Assembly: GCA_964420405.1 (NCBI GenBank)
Contig: CAYQTL010000004.1
Span: 1-64,000, forward strand
DNA: 64,000 nt
Direction of reading: 5' to 3'
DNA from: CAYQTL01 sp964420405
GTDB taxonomy: Bacteria > Acidobacteriota > Thermoanaerobaculia > Thermoanaerobaculales > Sulfomarinibacteraceae
Shown here: piece after piece, positions 16,659 to 24,281 of the stretch
How positions within the stretch are numbered: position 1 is the first letter of the stretch
How the letters are laid out: each line of letters begins with the position of its first letter
The notes under the pieces: model-generated
The model's input: only the letters and a program-made list of their open reading frames with translations
What the model was told of the DNA's origin: nothing
Databases searched by the model: none
Position numbers and translations under genes: made by a program

Positions 16659-16797
16659 CGCCGAGACGCAACGAGCGCAGGGCCGCGCCTGTTCCCCGCG
16701 TTCCGGCAGGCGGGGAGGCGGCTCGCGGGGCCAGCACCTCGCCTGCCGGAGCTCGGCACCCGAACCTCGTCGGACGAGTTGGGGATAGACTCCGAAC

Positions 16798-18453
16798 ATG
16801 TCGGACGGGGACGACATGTCGGGCCATCGCCGCTGGATCGGCATCGGTGTGGACGGGACGATCGTGGCGGCGGCGGCCGGGGTGCGGCTGGCGGGCCTGG
16901 GTGACGCAGGGCTGTGGCTCGACGAGGCGAGCACGGCGGTCGTGGCGCAGCTGCCCCTTGGCGAGCTGATGGCGACGGTGGCGGCGGACAACCAGGCGCC
17001 GCTCTGGTTCCTGCTGGTGCGGGCGGCGATGGTGGTGCTCGGAGACTCCGAGCTGGCGGTGCGTCTGCCGAGCGCGATCGCCGGAATCCTCGCGACGGCC
17101 GCGGTTCTGTGGGCCGGCCGGCATGAGCTGTCGCCGCCGTCCGGCAGGGCCGCCGCGGTGCTCCTCGCGACCAGCCCGATGGCGGTCCACTACGCCCGCG
17201 AAGCCCGGGGCTACGCGCTGCTGATGCTGCTCGCGGTGCTCGGCTGGGCGCTCGCGATGCGTTTCGGCCGCGAGCCCGGCCTGCGGCGAGGCATCGCGCT
17301 GGCGGCCACCGGCGTGGCCATGATCCTGACCCACAACCTCGGCGCCCTCTACATCACCGGCCTGTGGGCCGCGGGGGTGCTGGCGGCACCCGTGGACCGG
17401 TTGCGGCTGCGGGCGTGGATGCTCGTGGTCGTCGCGACCGCGGCCCTGACCGCACCCTGGATCGCGATGATGACCACCCAGGTCGGCGAGCTCGAGCACA
17501 GCTTCGGGTGGGCGCGGCAGGTGTTCGCGGACGAGTCGCCCTGGCAACCGGCCCGGTCGGTCGCCGCCATGTCCCACGGCGCGCCGGCCCCGGTCCGCAG
17601 CCGGGTCCCGGAGATCCCTGCCGGTGCCTGGGTCGGTGGCGGCGCGACGGCGCTGCTGGCGCTCGCGGGGCTGCTCGTCCGGCGACGGCTGATCGAGCCG
17701 CGCGCACCGGTTGCTCTGGCGGCCGCGTGGACGCTGCCGCTGGTCGGGGCATGGACCGCCTCGTGGCTCCTGCCGGCGCCGGTGTACGTCGTCGGACGGG
17801 TCGACGCCCCGGCACTGCCGTTGCTGCTGCTCGCCGCCGCCGCCGGGCTCTCCGCGGTGTCGCGACCGGTCGGCGTCGCCGTCCTTGCCGCCCTCGTCGG
17901 CCTGGCGCTGTCCTCCCTGGTCACGACCCATCGCGTCGACACACGGTCCCAGGACCGCGCGGTGGCCGAGCGGATCGGTATGCTGCGACGCCCCGGCGAG
18001 CCGGTGGTCGCCGCCACCCTCGAGGCCGCCCTGCACCACTACACCGACGCCGGCCGGGAGGACGTGCTGCTGCGGTTTCCATCGTCGACCCGCCGGTTCA
18101 TGAACTGGTCGCCGGTCGGACCGGGAGACCCGCGGCTGCACGACGACGCGCGGGAGGTCGCCGCCCGGGCGACGGCGCTGGCACGCGAGAGGGGGGCCCG
18201 CAGGGTCTGGTTGCTGCGCACCCCCGGAGCGGCTGGCGACGCCGTCGAGGCCGCGCTCGCACGATGCGGCCCGATCCGGTCGGTGGTGGACACCGACTAC
18301 CTCGGCCTCCGGATCGTCGGCTTCGCGCTCCCGGATCCTGGCGCCGGGTCCGCCGACTCACGCCGGCCGCCGCCGGAGGCGGAAACTGGCCGGGACGATC
18401 CGCGTTCCTCCTGCTACGAGCGGCCACCACGGGGCTCGGAGAGGACGCGGTGA
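16798..18453 (+). CDS. GT39/ArnT-like integral membrane glycosyltransferase
   Basis: A 551-residue polytopic membrane protein. The first extracytoplasmic loop has LAGLGDAGLWLDEAST, matching the acidic DE motif of GT39/ArnT-type lipid-sugar transferases. ADNQAPLWFLLVRAAM, SELAVRLPSAIAG and VHYAREARGYALLMLLA are also typical. About ten hydrophobic segments are followed by a soluble C-terminal part. Such enzymes move a sugar from a polyprenyl phosphate donor to protein, lipid or glycan outside the inner membrane; donor and acceptor here are unknown. TAGACT ends six bases before the ATG without a Shine-Dalgarno, suggesting a leaderless mRNA. Confidence 0.8.
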   Translation: MSDGDDMSGHRRWIGIGVDGTIVAAAAGVRLAGLGDAGLWLDEASTAVVAQLPLGELMATVAADNQAPLWFLLVRAAMVVLGDSELAVRLPSAIAGILATAAVLWAGRHELSPPSGRAAAVLLATSPMAVHYAREARGYALLMLLAVLGWALAMRFGREPGLRRGIALAATGVAMILTHNLGALYITGLWAAGVLAAPVDRLRLRAWMLVVVATAALTAPWIAMMTTQVGELEHSFGWARQVFADESPWQPARSVAAMSHGAPAPVRSRVPEIPAGAWVGGGATALLALAGLLVRRRLIEPRAPVALAAAWTLPLVGAWTASWLLPAPVYVVGRVDAPALPLLLLAAAAGLSAVSRPVGVAVLAALVGLALSSLVTTHRVDTRSQDRAVAERIGMLRRPGEPVVAATLEAALHHYTDAGREDVLLRFPSSTRRFMNWSPVGPGDPRLHDDAREVAARATALARERGARRVWLLRTPGAAGDAVEAALARCGPIRSVVDTDYLGLRIVGFALPDPGAGSADSRRPPPEAETGRDDPRSSCYERPPRGSERTR

Positions 18454-18632
18454 TGGTCGTTCCGCACCTGACCATCGTCTGCCAGCAGGAGGCGGGGATC
18501 ATCGAGCGGCTGGGGCGGTCTTCGCGGGCACCGGCGGCGCGGGGCCACAGCTCGTGATGCCGTGGGAGCCGATGGCGAGCACCTCCGCTCTCGACAGGGC
18601 CCCGGCTGCGGAAAACCCGTAGGATGTCGCTA

Positions 18633-19820
18633 GTGCTGACACGGATCCTGCGCTGCGCTCGCTCGGTCGGGCTCCAGGTCGCGATCTCCGCGGCGATCGG
18701 GGCCGGCATCGTGCTTGTGATCCAGCTTGGAGCCGGCGGTACGCCGTCGGTGCGCGTGCTCACGTCGGGCATGATCAACGGCGTCTCGATCTGGGCATGC
18801 TGCGCCGGCCTGTCCCATCTGTGGTGGCAGCGGATGCTGGCATTGCCGCGACCGGTCCGCATCGCGGCGACGGGAGCGCTGCTGCTGCTCGGCGGCGCCT
18901 GCGGCTGGGCGGTCGCGTTCTTCCTCAATCGGTGGCTCCTCCACGTCCACTACGGGACCTCGCCGCGCTCGATCGTCATCTCGCTGGCGCTGACCTCCGT
19001 GATCGCGCTCGCGGTCGGTGGCGCGATCACCACCATCGAGGTGCTGCGCACCAGCCTCGAGCGCAGCATCGAAGAGCTGAAAGCGAGGGAGTACGCCGAG
19101 CGGGAGCTGGAGACGGCGGCCGCGATCCAGCGGCGGCTGCTGCCTCCCGCCGAAATCCGGCTCGACGGGCTCCATATCGCCGCCCGCCACCTTCCCGCAG
19201 GCTACGTCGCCGGCGACTTCTACGACGTGTTCCGCACCACCGACGGCCGGGTCGCCGTGGTGGTGGCGGACGTCGTCGGCAAGGGGATGGGCGCGAGCCT
19301 GATCATGGCGTCGGTCAAGGCGGCGCTGCCGCTCGTCGGCGCCGGGCTCGGGGTCGCGGAGACCCTCGCGGCCCTCAACGGGCGGCTCGCCGGCGAGCTC
19401 GGACCGAGGGAGTTCGTGGCGCTGTCCCTGCTCCATCTGGATCCGGCCACCGGGCGCGGGCAGCTCGGCAACGCCGGCCTTCCCGACCCCTACCTCGTGG
19501 CCGGCGGCGGAACGCGGCCGACCCCGCTCGCGGTGCCCGGACCGCGCCTGCCTCTCGGTGTCCGCCAGGAGATCCGGTACGAGACCGTGGACGTCCAGAC
19601 GCCGGCCGGCGGCGGCCTGCTGCTCCTGACGGACGGGGCTCCCGAGGCCCGCGGGCACGACGGCGCTCCCCTCGGCTACGAACGGTTCGCGGACCTTCTC
19701 GCCGGGGCCGGTGACGGCTCCTCCCTGGATCTCGACCGCCTCGTCACCGCGCTGCGCGAGGCCAGCGGTCCCGAGCCCGACGACGACTGGACGCTGGTGG
19801 CCGTGATCCGTACGCCATGA
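18633..19820 (+). CDS. Membrane-anchored SpoIIE/RsbU-like PP2C phosphatase
   Basis: The N-terminal part has about four hydrophobic segments. A helical linker (SLERSIEELKAREYAERELE) joins it to the PPM phosphatase domain: LETAAAIQRRLLPP, VAGDFYDVF with the metal-binding Asp, VADVVGKGMGASLIMASVKAAL, and near the end LLLLTDGAPEARG. RsbU-type enzymes dephosphorylate anti-anti-sigma factors in partner-switching cascades. No anti-sigma or STAS gene is adjacent. An ATG at 18624 is in frame, but it overlaps a TAGGAT box; GTG 18633 sits seven bases after that box, as in the leaderless genes nearby, and is preferred. The stop overlaps the next gene in ATGA. Confidence 0.82.
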   Translation: MLTRILRCARSVGLQVAISAAIGAGIVLVIQLGAGGTPSVRVLTSGMINGVSIWACCAGLSHLWWQRMLALPRPVRIAATGALLLLGGACGWAVAFFLNRWLLHVHYGTSPRSIVISLALTSVIALAVGGAITTIEVLRTSLERSIEELKAREYAERELETAAAIQRRLLPPAEIRLDGLHIAARHLPAGYVAGDFYDVFRTTDGRVAVVVADVVGKGMGASLIMASVKAALPLVGAGLGVAETLAALNGRLAGELGPREFVALSLLHLDPATGRGQLGNAGLPDPYLVAGGGTRPTPLAVPGPRLPLGVRQEIRYETVDVQTPAGGGLLLLTDGAPEARGHDGAPLGYERFADLLAGAGDGSSLDLDRLVTALREASGPEPDDDWTLVAVIRTP

Positions 19821-20899
19821 GCACGGTGGGTCGCCCCTCACGGCGCCCGGCCCGACGGCGGAGTCGGGCGGTGGTGGTCGCCCTCGTCGAGGCCCTGGTG
19901 GTGGTCGCCGCGCTCGAGATCGGGGCCCGCCTCTACTGGTGGATCACCGCCGGCGTGCCGCCGCTCCATCCCGACGAGGTGGTGCAGGTGTTCTACCCGG
20001 AGCTCGCACAGCTTCCGGAGGAGGGCGTCAGCGACCGTGACGAGGTGTTCGACCTCGCCCTGCTCGGCGCCTCGGTGCTGCACCCCAACTTCGGGGACGT
20101 GTCGGCTCGCATCGGGTCGACCGCGGCGGCCCTCGGCTCGCGGCCGGTGCGTGTGTTCAACCTCGCGATGCCGTCCCAGACCAGCCTCGACAGCCGCTTC
20201 AAGCGCCTCGAGACGGCTCGCGACCGCTTCGACCTGGTGCTCGTCTACCACGGCATCAACGATGTCCGGGCCAACGCCTGCCCGCCGGAGCTGTTCCGCG
20301 ACGACTACTCGCACTGGTCGTGGTACCGGTACCTCTCGAGCTATCGCAGGCACCGAGAGGACCTGCGCTGGCTGATGCTTCCCTTCACCCTGGAGCGCCT
20401 GCGGCACGATCTCGCGATCGCGGTCGATCCCGGTGGCGTCGTCCCCCACGACCGTCCCCCGCGCGAGTGGTTCGGTTACGCGGCCGACGTCCGCACCGCC
20501 GGTCCTTTCCGCCGCAACGTGGAGGACGTGGTGGAACGCTCGGGCCGGGTGCTGCTGGTCACCTTCGCGTGGTACGTGGCGCCCGGCTACAGCGAGGAGC
20601 GGTTCCTGGCCGGCGAGCTCGACTACGGCCGCCACACGAGCCCCGTCGAGCTATGGGGCGATCCACGATGGGTCACGGCCGGGATCGAGACCCACAACCG
20701 GATCACGCGGGAGATCGCAGCGGCCAGCCCCAACGCGCAGCTGGTCGACCTGGAGGCGAGCATGCCCCGCAGCGGTGAGTACTTCGACGATGTCTGCCAC
20801 CTGACGGCGCGGGGCAGTGCGGCGTTCTCCGCGGCCGTCATGCCTGCGATCCTCGACGCCATCGCGTCACCACCTCTCCCCTCGGCCGACTCGGGGTGA
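19817..20899 (+). CDS. SGNH/GDSL-hydrolase-like protein with N-terminal membrane anchor
   Basis: A 360-residue protein. An Arg-rich N-terminus is followed by one hydrophobic anchor (VVVALVEALVVVAALEIGA). The body has the layout of SGNH hydrolases: LALLGASVLHPNFGD near the start of the domain, VFNLAMPSQTSLDS, VLVYHGINDVRA resembling the Gly-x-Asn-Asp block, and C-terminal FDDVCHLTARG resembling the Asp-x-x-His block. The canonical nucleophile block GDS is changed to GAS, so activity is uncertain. ATGA overlap with the phosphatase gene implies co-expression. It may trim acyl groups from glycans or be a non-catalytic relative. Confidence 0.65.
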   Translation: MSTVGRPSRRPARRRSRAVVVALVEALVVVAALEIGARLYWWITAGVPPLHPDEVVQVFYPELAQLPEEGVSDRDEVFDLALLGASVLHPNFGDVSARIGSTAAALGSRPVRVFNLAMPSQTSLDSRFKRLETARDRFDLVLVYHGINDVRANACPPELFRDDYSHWSWYRYLSSYRRHREDLRWLMLPFTLERLRHDLAIAVDPGGVVPHDRPPREWFGYAADVRTAGPFRRNVEDVVERSGRVLLVTFAWYVAPGYSEERFLAGELDYGRHTSPVELWGDPRWVTAGIETHNRITREIAAASPNAQLVDLEASMPRSGEYFDDVCHLTARGSAAFSAAVMPAILDAIASPPLPSADSG

Positions 20900-20913
20900 G
20901 CTATCCTGGGGCC

Positions 20914-21297
20914 ATGTCACCCCGCACCCTGGTCCTCCTCGCGGCGATCCTCGGCGGGCTCGCGGTGGCGGCCGGCGCGTTCGGCGCCCATGGGCTGCGC
21001 GACCGCGTCGACGCCGGGCTGCTGGCGGCGTTCGAGACCGGCGCCCGTTACCAGATGTTCCACGCCCTCGCCCTGCTCGGCCTGGCATGGGCGGCCGACC
21101 GTTGGCCGGAGGCCGGCCTGGGGCTCGCCGCGTGGCTGTTCCTCGCCGGCACGGTCCTGTTCTCGGGCAGCCTGTACGCCATGGCGCTCACCGGGGTGCG
21201 CTCCCTCGGCGCGGTCACGCCGTTCGGCGGCGTGTGCCTGATCGCCGGCTGGGTCGTCCTCGCCTGGCGCGCCGCGACCGCCGCCTCGTCCGTCTGA
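20914..21297 (+). CDS. DUF423 family small membrane protein
   Basis: A 127-residue protein with four hydrophobic segments. The family signature is plain: LGGLAVAAGAFGAHGLRD, then FETGARYQMFHALALLGLA and a closing LGAVTPFGGVCLIAGWVVLA. DUF423 (YgdD-like) proteins are inner-membrane proteins of unknown function. TATCCT (20902-20907) ends six bases before the ATG with no Shine-Dalgarno, so the transcript is probably leaderless. Confidence 0.9.
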   Translation: MSPRTLVLLAAILGGLAVAAGAFGAHGLRDRVDAGLLAAFETGARYQMFHALALLGLAWAADRWPEAGLGLAAWLFLAGTVLFSGSLYAMALTGVRSLGAVTPFGGVCLIAGWVVLAWRAATAASSV

Positions 21298-21348
21298 GGC
21301 AGGTCGGTGACGCTGGGATCGGCGCCCACTCTCGATCTCCACGGTCCG

Positions 21349-21376
21349 CAAAAAAAAGAAAGCCCTCGCGGGCTTC
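21349..21376 (-). terminator. Intrinsic terminator of the BtuF-like gene
   Basis: Read on the minus strand, GAAGCCCGCGAGGGCTTTC forms a GC stem followed by TTTTTTTT. It lies about 75 bases beyond the stop of the minus-strand binding-protein gene. This is the most canonical terminator in the window. Confidence 0.9.
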
Positions 21377-21395
21377 AGGGAAGGAGGAGATCAGA

Positions 21396-21470
21396 ATGGT
21401 GCGTCCATGGACAATATGGGGCCTCGCGCCGGAATGCGCCAGTGAGGAGGGTCACACTCCTCGCGGCTGA
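21396..21470 (+). CDS. Possible 24-residue peptide with strong Shine-Dalgarno
   Basis: An ATG is preceded by AAGGAGGAG at near-ideal spacing, and the frame encodes MVRPWTIWGLAPECAS followed by EEGHTPRG before TGA. It lies opposite the 3' end of the BtuF-like gene and next to that gene's terminator. Two Trp and one Cys are notable. No homolog is known to me, no promoter is obvious, and chance is a real alternative. Confidence 0.25.
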   Translation: MVRPWTIWGLAPECASEEGHTPRG

Positions 21471-22327
21471 GTTTCGGTCTCCATCGCCGCGGCGATCCCG
21501 TCCCGGACCCTGCGGGCGGTCTCCAGGCCGTCGAGGGTCCGCGACGGGTACCAGCTGAGCACCATCCCGTCGACCTCCATCGCCACCGCACCCCCCTCGA
21601 GCCGCATGCCGCCACCGTCGGACGGGCCCACCACGAGCTCCGCCAGCGGTCCGAGGTCGGCCGGGATCCTGAAGGGGTACGGCTCGGACGAGAGCAGGTA
21701 GGCGTCGGGCCGGAGCGCGAGGAGGTCGTCCGGCTCGAGCCGGGGGTACCGCGCGGTGTCCGGAGAGTCGGGCAGCGCGTTGTCAAGGCCCGCGGTCTCG
21801 AGCAGGCTGCCGATGTAGGTCTGCCGTCCGACCGCCATCCACGGGTCCTTCCAGATCAGGTACAGCACCCGCGGCCGCCGGACCGGCGGAGGCTGTGCCG
21901 CCAGCCGGTCGAGGCACGCCGTCACCAGGGCCGCCCGCTCGGCTCCGCCGGAAGCCGCCAGGATCTCTCCGAGCTCGGCCCACAGCGAGGGAACGTCGGC
22001 CGGTCCGCGCGGGTCCGCGAGCCAGACCGGGAGGCGCTCGGCGATCCGCCGGACCCGCGACCGGCTGTTCTCCTCGCGGCACGCCAGCACGACGTCGGGC
22101 TCGAGCGTCGCGACCCGCTCCGGGTCGGCGTTCTTGGTACCGCCGACCGTCGGCACCGCCGCCACGTCCCCCTCCGGGCGGACGCAGAACTCGGTCCGAC
22201 CAACCAGCAGACGGCCGGCGCCGAGCTGGAACACGGCATCGGTCAGGCTGGGCACCAGCGACACCACTCGGCGGGCGGGCCCCCTGAACCGAGGCCCGAG
22301 CCACTCGCTTCGGGTTGGTCGGGTCAT
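21452..22327 (-). CDS. BtuF-like (helical-backbone) cobalamin/metal-chelate binding protein
   Basis: A 291-residue protein of the BtuF/FecB-like class III binding fold: RVVSLVPSLTDAVFQLGAG at the N-terminus, GGTKNADPERVATLEPDVVLA with its characteristic PDVVLA end, then the long backbone helix and YLIWKDPWMAVGRQTYIGSLLE. No signal peptide is present, unlike periplasmic BtuF; standalone cytosolic members annotated as cobalamin-binding are known. No BtuC or BtuD permease gene is adjacent. TACCAT on the minus strand ends nine bases before the ATG and no Shine-Dalgarno is seen. Ligand is inferred from family only. Confidence 0.75.
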   Translation of the reverse strand: MTRPTRSEWLGPRFRGPARRVVSLVPSLTDAVFQLGAGRLLVGRTEFCVRPEGDVAAVPTVGGTKNADPERVATLEPDVVLACREENSRSRVRRIAERLPVWLADPRGPADVPSLWAELGEILAASGGAERAALVTACLDRLAAQPPPVRRPRVLYLIWKDPWMAVGRQTYIGSLLETAGLDNALPDSPDTARYPRLEPDDLLALRPDAYLLSSEPYPFRIPADLGPLAELVVGPSDGGGMRLEGGAVAMEVDGMVLSWYPSRTLDGLETARRVRDGIAAAMETETQPRGV

Positions 22328-22484
22328 CGCACTGGGATGGTACTACGGGAGCGGGACCCGTCAGGTCGTGGCGGGGACACGAACCCGGCCGGACTTCCAT
22401 CGGCGACGGACACGGTCACGGACGCGGGTGGCTCGGTCGCCGGCGCGTGACGCACGTCGACAGCCGAGCTACTCTCTGCAAGCG

Positions 22485-23906
22485 ATGGAGCAGCGGCCCA
22501 CCCCCCACGCGCGACGGATCTTCGCCAGCCGGACGCTCAACCTGCGCGGCATCCGGGCGATCGGCTACGACATGGACTACACGCTCGTCCACTACCGGTT
22601 CGGCGCCTGGGAGGGTCGCGCCTACGCGCACCTGCAGCAGATGCTGGCCGACGAGGGGTGGCCGGTGGGCGACCTCCGGTTCGACCCGGACCTGGTGATC
22701 CGCGGCCTGGTGGTCGACGCCGAGCTCGGCAACATCGTCAAGGCCAACCGGTTCGGGTACGTGCTGCGGGCGGCCCACGGCACCCGCATGCTGTCCTACG
22801 ACGAGCAGCGGGCGATCTACCGGCACGTGCCCGTCGACCTCGGATCGCCCCGGTTCCAGTTCCTCAACACCCTGTTCTCGCTGTCCGAGAGCTGCCTGTA
22901 CGCCCAGCTCGTCGACCTGTACGATCAGGAGCGCTTCCCGGGCGTGCACGGCTACGAGGACCTGTTCCGGAGGGTACGCGCCGGCATCGACCGGACCCAC
23001 GTCGAGGGGACGCTCAAGGCCGAGATCATCGACGACCCGTCCGAGTTCGTGGATCTCGACCCGGACGCGGCCCTGACGCTGCTCGACCAGCACCGTGCGG
23101 GCAAACGGCTGATGCTGATCTCCAACTCGGAGTGGCCGTACGCCAGGGCCATGATGTCGTACGCCTTCGACCGCTACCTGCCGGACGGCATCACCTGGCG
23201 CGACCTGTTCGAGCTGGTGATCGTGCAGGCGCGCAAGCCAGACTTCTTCGGCGCACGGCTGCCCCTTTTCCGGGTCGTCGACGAGGACCGGGGTACGCTG
23301 CTGCCGGTGCCGGGGCGTATTCCGGAGCCCGGCCTCTATCTCGGCGGCGACGCCGCCAAGGTCGAGGCGTACCTGGGGCTCGCCGGCGGCGACATCCTGT
23401 ACGTCGGCGACCACGTCTACGCCGACGTGCGGATGTCCAAGAGCACCCTGCGCTGGCGGACCGCCCTCGTGCTGCGGGAGCTCGAGGACGAGATCGGGGC
23501 CCTCGACGACTTCCGGCCGCAGGAGGACACGCTCGCCGCCATGATGTCGGCCAAGAGGATGCTGGAAGCGGCGATCTCCACGACGCGCCTCGAGCTGCAG
23601 AGGGCGCGACTGCGCTACGGCCCCCAGCCCGTCGCCGGGGTCGGCGAGCTCGAGGCCCGCCTCGAGGAGCGGCGCGCCCAGGCGATGGCGCTCGACGCCC
23701 GGATCGCCCCACTCGCCAAGGCGGGCAGCGAGGTGCTCAACGCGCGCTGGGGTCCGCTGCTGCGCGCCGGCAACGACAAGAGCCACCTCGCCCGCCAGCT
23801 CGAGCGCTCCGCCGACATCTACACCTCGCGGGTCTCGAACTTCCTCCACGCCACCCCGTTCGCCTACCTCAGGTCATCCCGCGGCTCGATGCCCCACGAC
23901 CCGTAG
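22485..23906 (+). CDS. HAD-family 5'-nucleotidase (cN-II-like)
   Basis: A 473-residue HAD hydrolase of the cytosolic purine 5'-nucleotidase (HAD-IG) type. Motif I is IGYDMDYTLVHY with the nucleophile and acid Asp, motif II is MLISNSEWPYA, and motif IV is ILYVGDHVYADV. Between them KANRFGYVLRAAHG and FQFLNTLFSLSESCLYAQL are characteristic of the family. Such enzymes hydrolyse IMP, GMP and related monophosphates in the cytosol. ATG 22485 puts motif I at the usual place; TACTCT ends nine bases upstream. A downstream coiled-coil-like C-terminus (ARLEERRAQAMALDARIA) also occurs in relatives. Confidence 0.85.
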   Translation: MEQRPTPHARRIFASRTLNLRGIRAIGYDMDYTLVHYRFGAWEGRAYAHLQQMLADEGWPVGDLRFDPDLVIRGLVVDAELGNIVKANRFGYVLRAAHGTRMLSYDEQRAIYRHVPVDLGSPRFQFLNTLFSLSESCLYAQLVDLYDQERFPGVHGYEDLFRRVRAGIDRTHVEGTLKAEIIDDPSEFVDLDPDAALTLLDQHRAGKRLMLISNSEWPYARAMMSYAFDRYLPDGITWRDLFELVIVQARKPDFFGARLPLFRVVDEDRGTLLPVPGRIPEPGLYLGGDAAKVEAYLGLAGGDILYVGDHVYADVRMSKSTLRWRTALVLRELEDEIGALDDFRPQEDTLAAMMSAKRMLEAAISTTRLELQRARLRYGPQPVAGVGELEARLEERRAQAMALDARIAPLAKAGSEVLNARWGPLLRAGNDKSHLARQLERSADIYTSRVSNFLHATPFAYLRSSRGSMPHDP

Positions 23907-23915
23907 GATCCCGCG

Positions 23916-23999
23916 AGTCCGTCCCCGTCCGTGCCCGCGTCCGTGTCCGCGTCCGCGTCCGATGCAGCGGCCGGGCCAGCGTCCTGGACAGCGACAGAA
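23916..23999. repeat. GTCCGC-type repeat run
   Basis: GTCCGC/GTCCGT hexamers in tandem are followed by GATGCAGCGGCCGGGCCAG and CAGCGACAG. The same order recurs at 28756-28800, and shorter related runs lie near 5868-5903, 22395-22433, 28831-28856 and 62440-62478. The rest of 23907-24228 shows no gene. Confidence 0.7.
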
Positions 24000-24231
24000 G
24001 GCAGCATCAACGATCAGCCCCCCGCTGCGCTCGACCTCGGTCGCGGGCATCCGGTCCCCGTCCCGACTCCCCCACGGTCGCCATGGAGGTGCCCCGCACC
24101 GGCGGACATGACAGCGCTGGTGCGGATACGGGGTGACGTGTCCCTGCCGCTGTCGCTGTCCCCGCCGCCGGCACCGCTCGGAACGCGGACACGACGGGCA
24201 AGGCGGCGGTCCCGGGCTCGAGCGGGGGACG

Positions 24232-24261
24232 AAAAAAGCCCCCGCCGGAGCGGGGGCCGGA
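24232..24261 (-). terminator. Intrinsic terminator of the TonB-dependent receptor gene
   Basis: On the minus strand a GC stem, GCCCCCGCTCCGGCGGGGGC, is followed by TTTTTTCG, about 25 bases beyond the stop. This is a canonical rho-independent terminator. Confidence 0.9.
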
Positions 24262-24281
24262 CGCTCTCGTGGAGAGCGGGA

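Noticed and set aside
13063..18141. Very long open frame continuing upstream of the second ABC exporter gene
   Set aside because: Its upstream part is antisense to the partner ABC gene and the glycosyltransferase and has no family features; such long empty frames are common at 70 percent GC.
18454..18632. Small gene between the glycosyltransferase and the phosphatase
   Set aside because: Frames are short, lack a start context and are not similar to anything known; only a TAGGAT box was kept.
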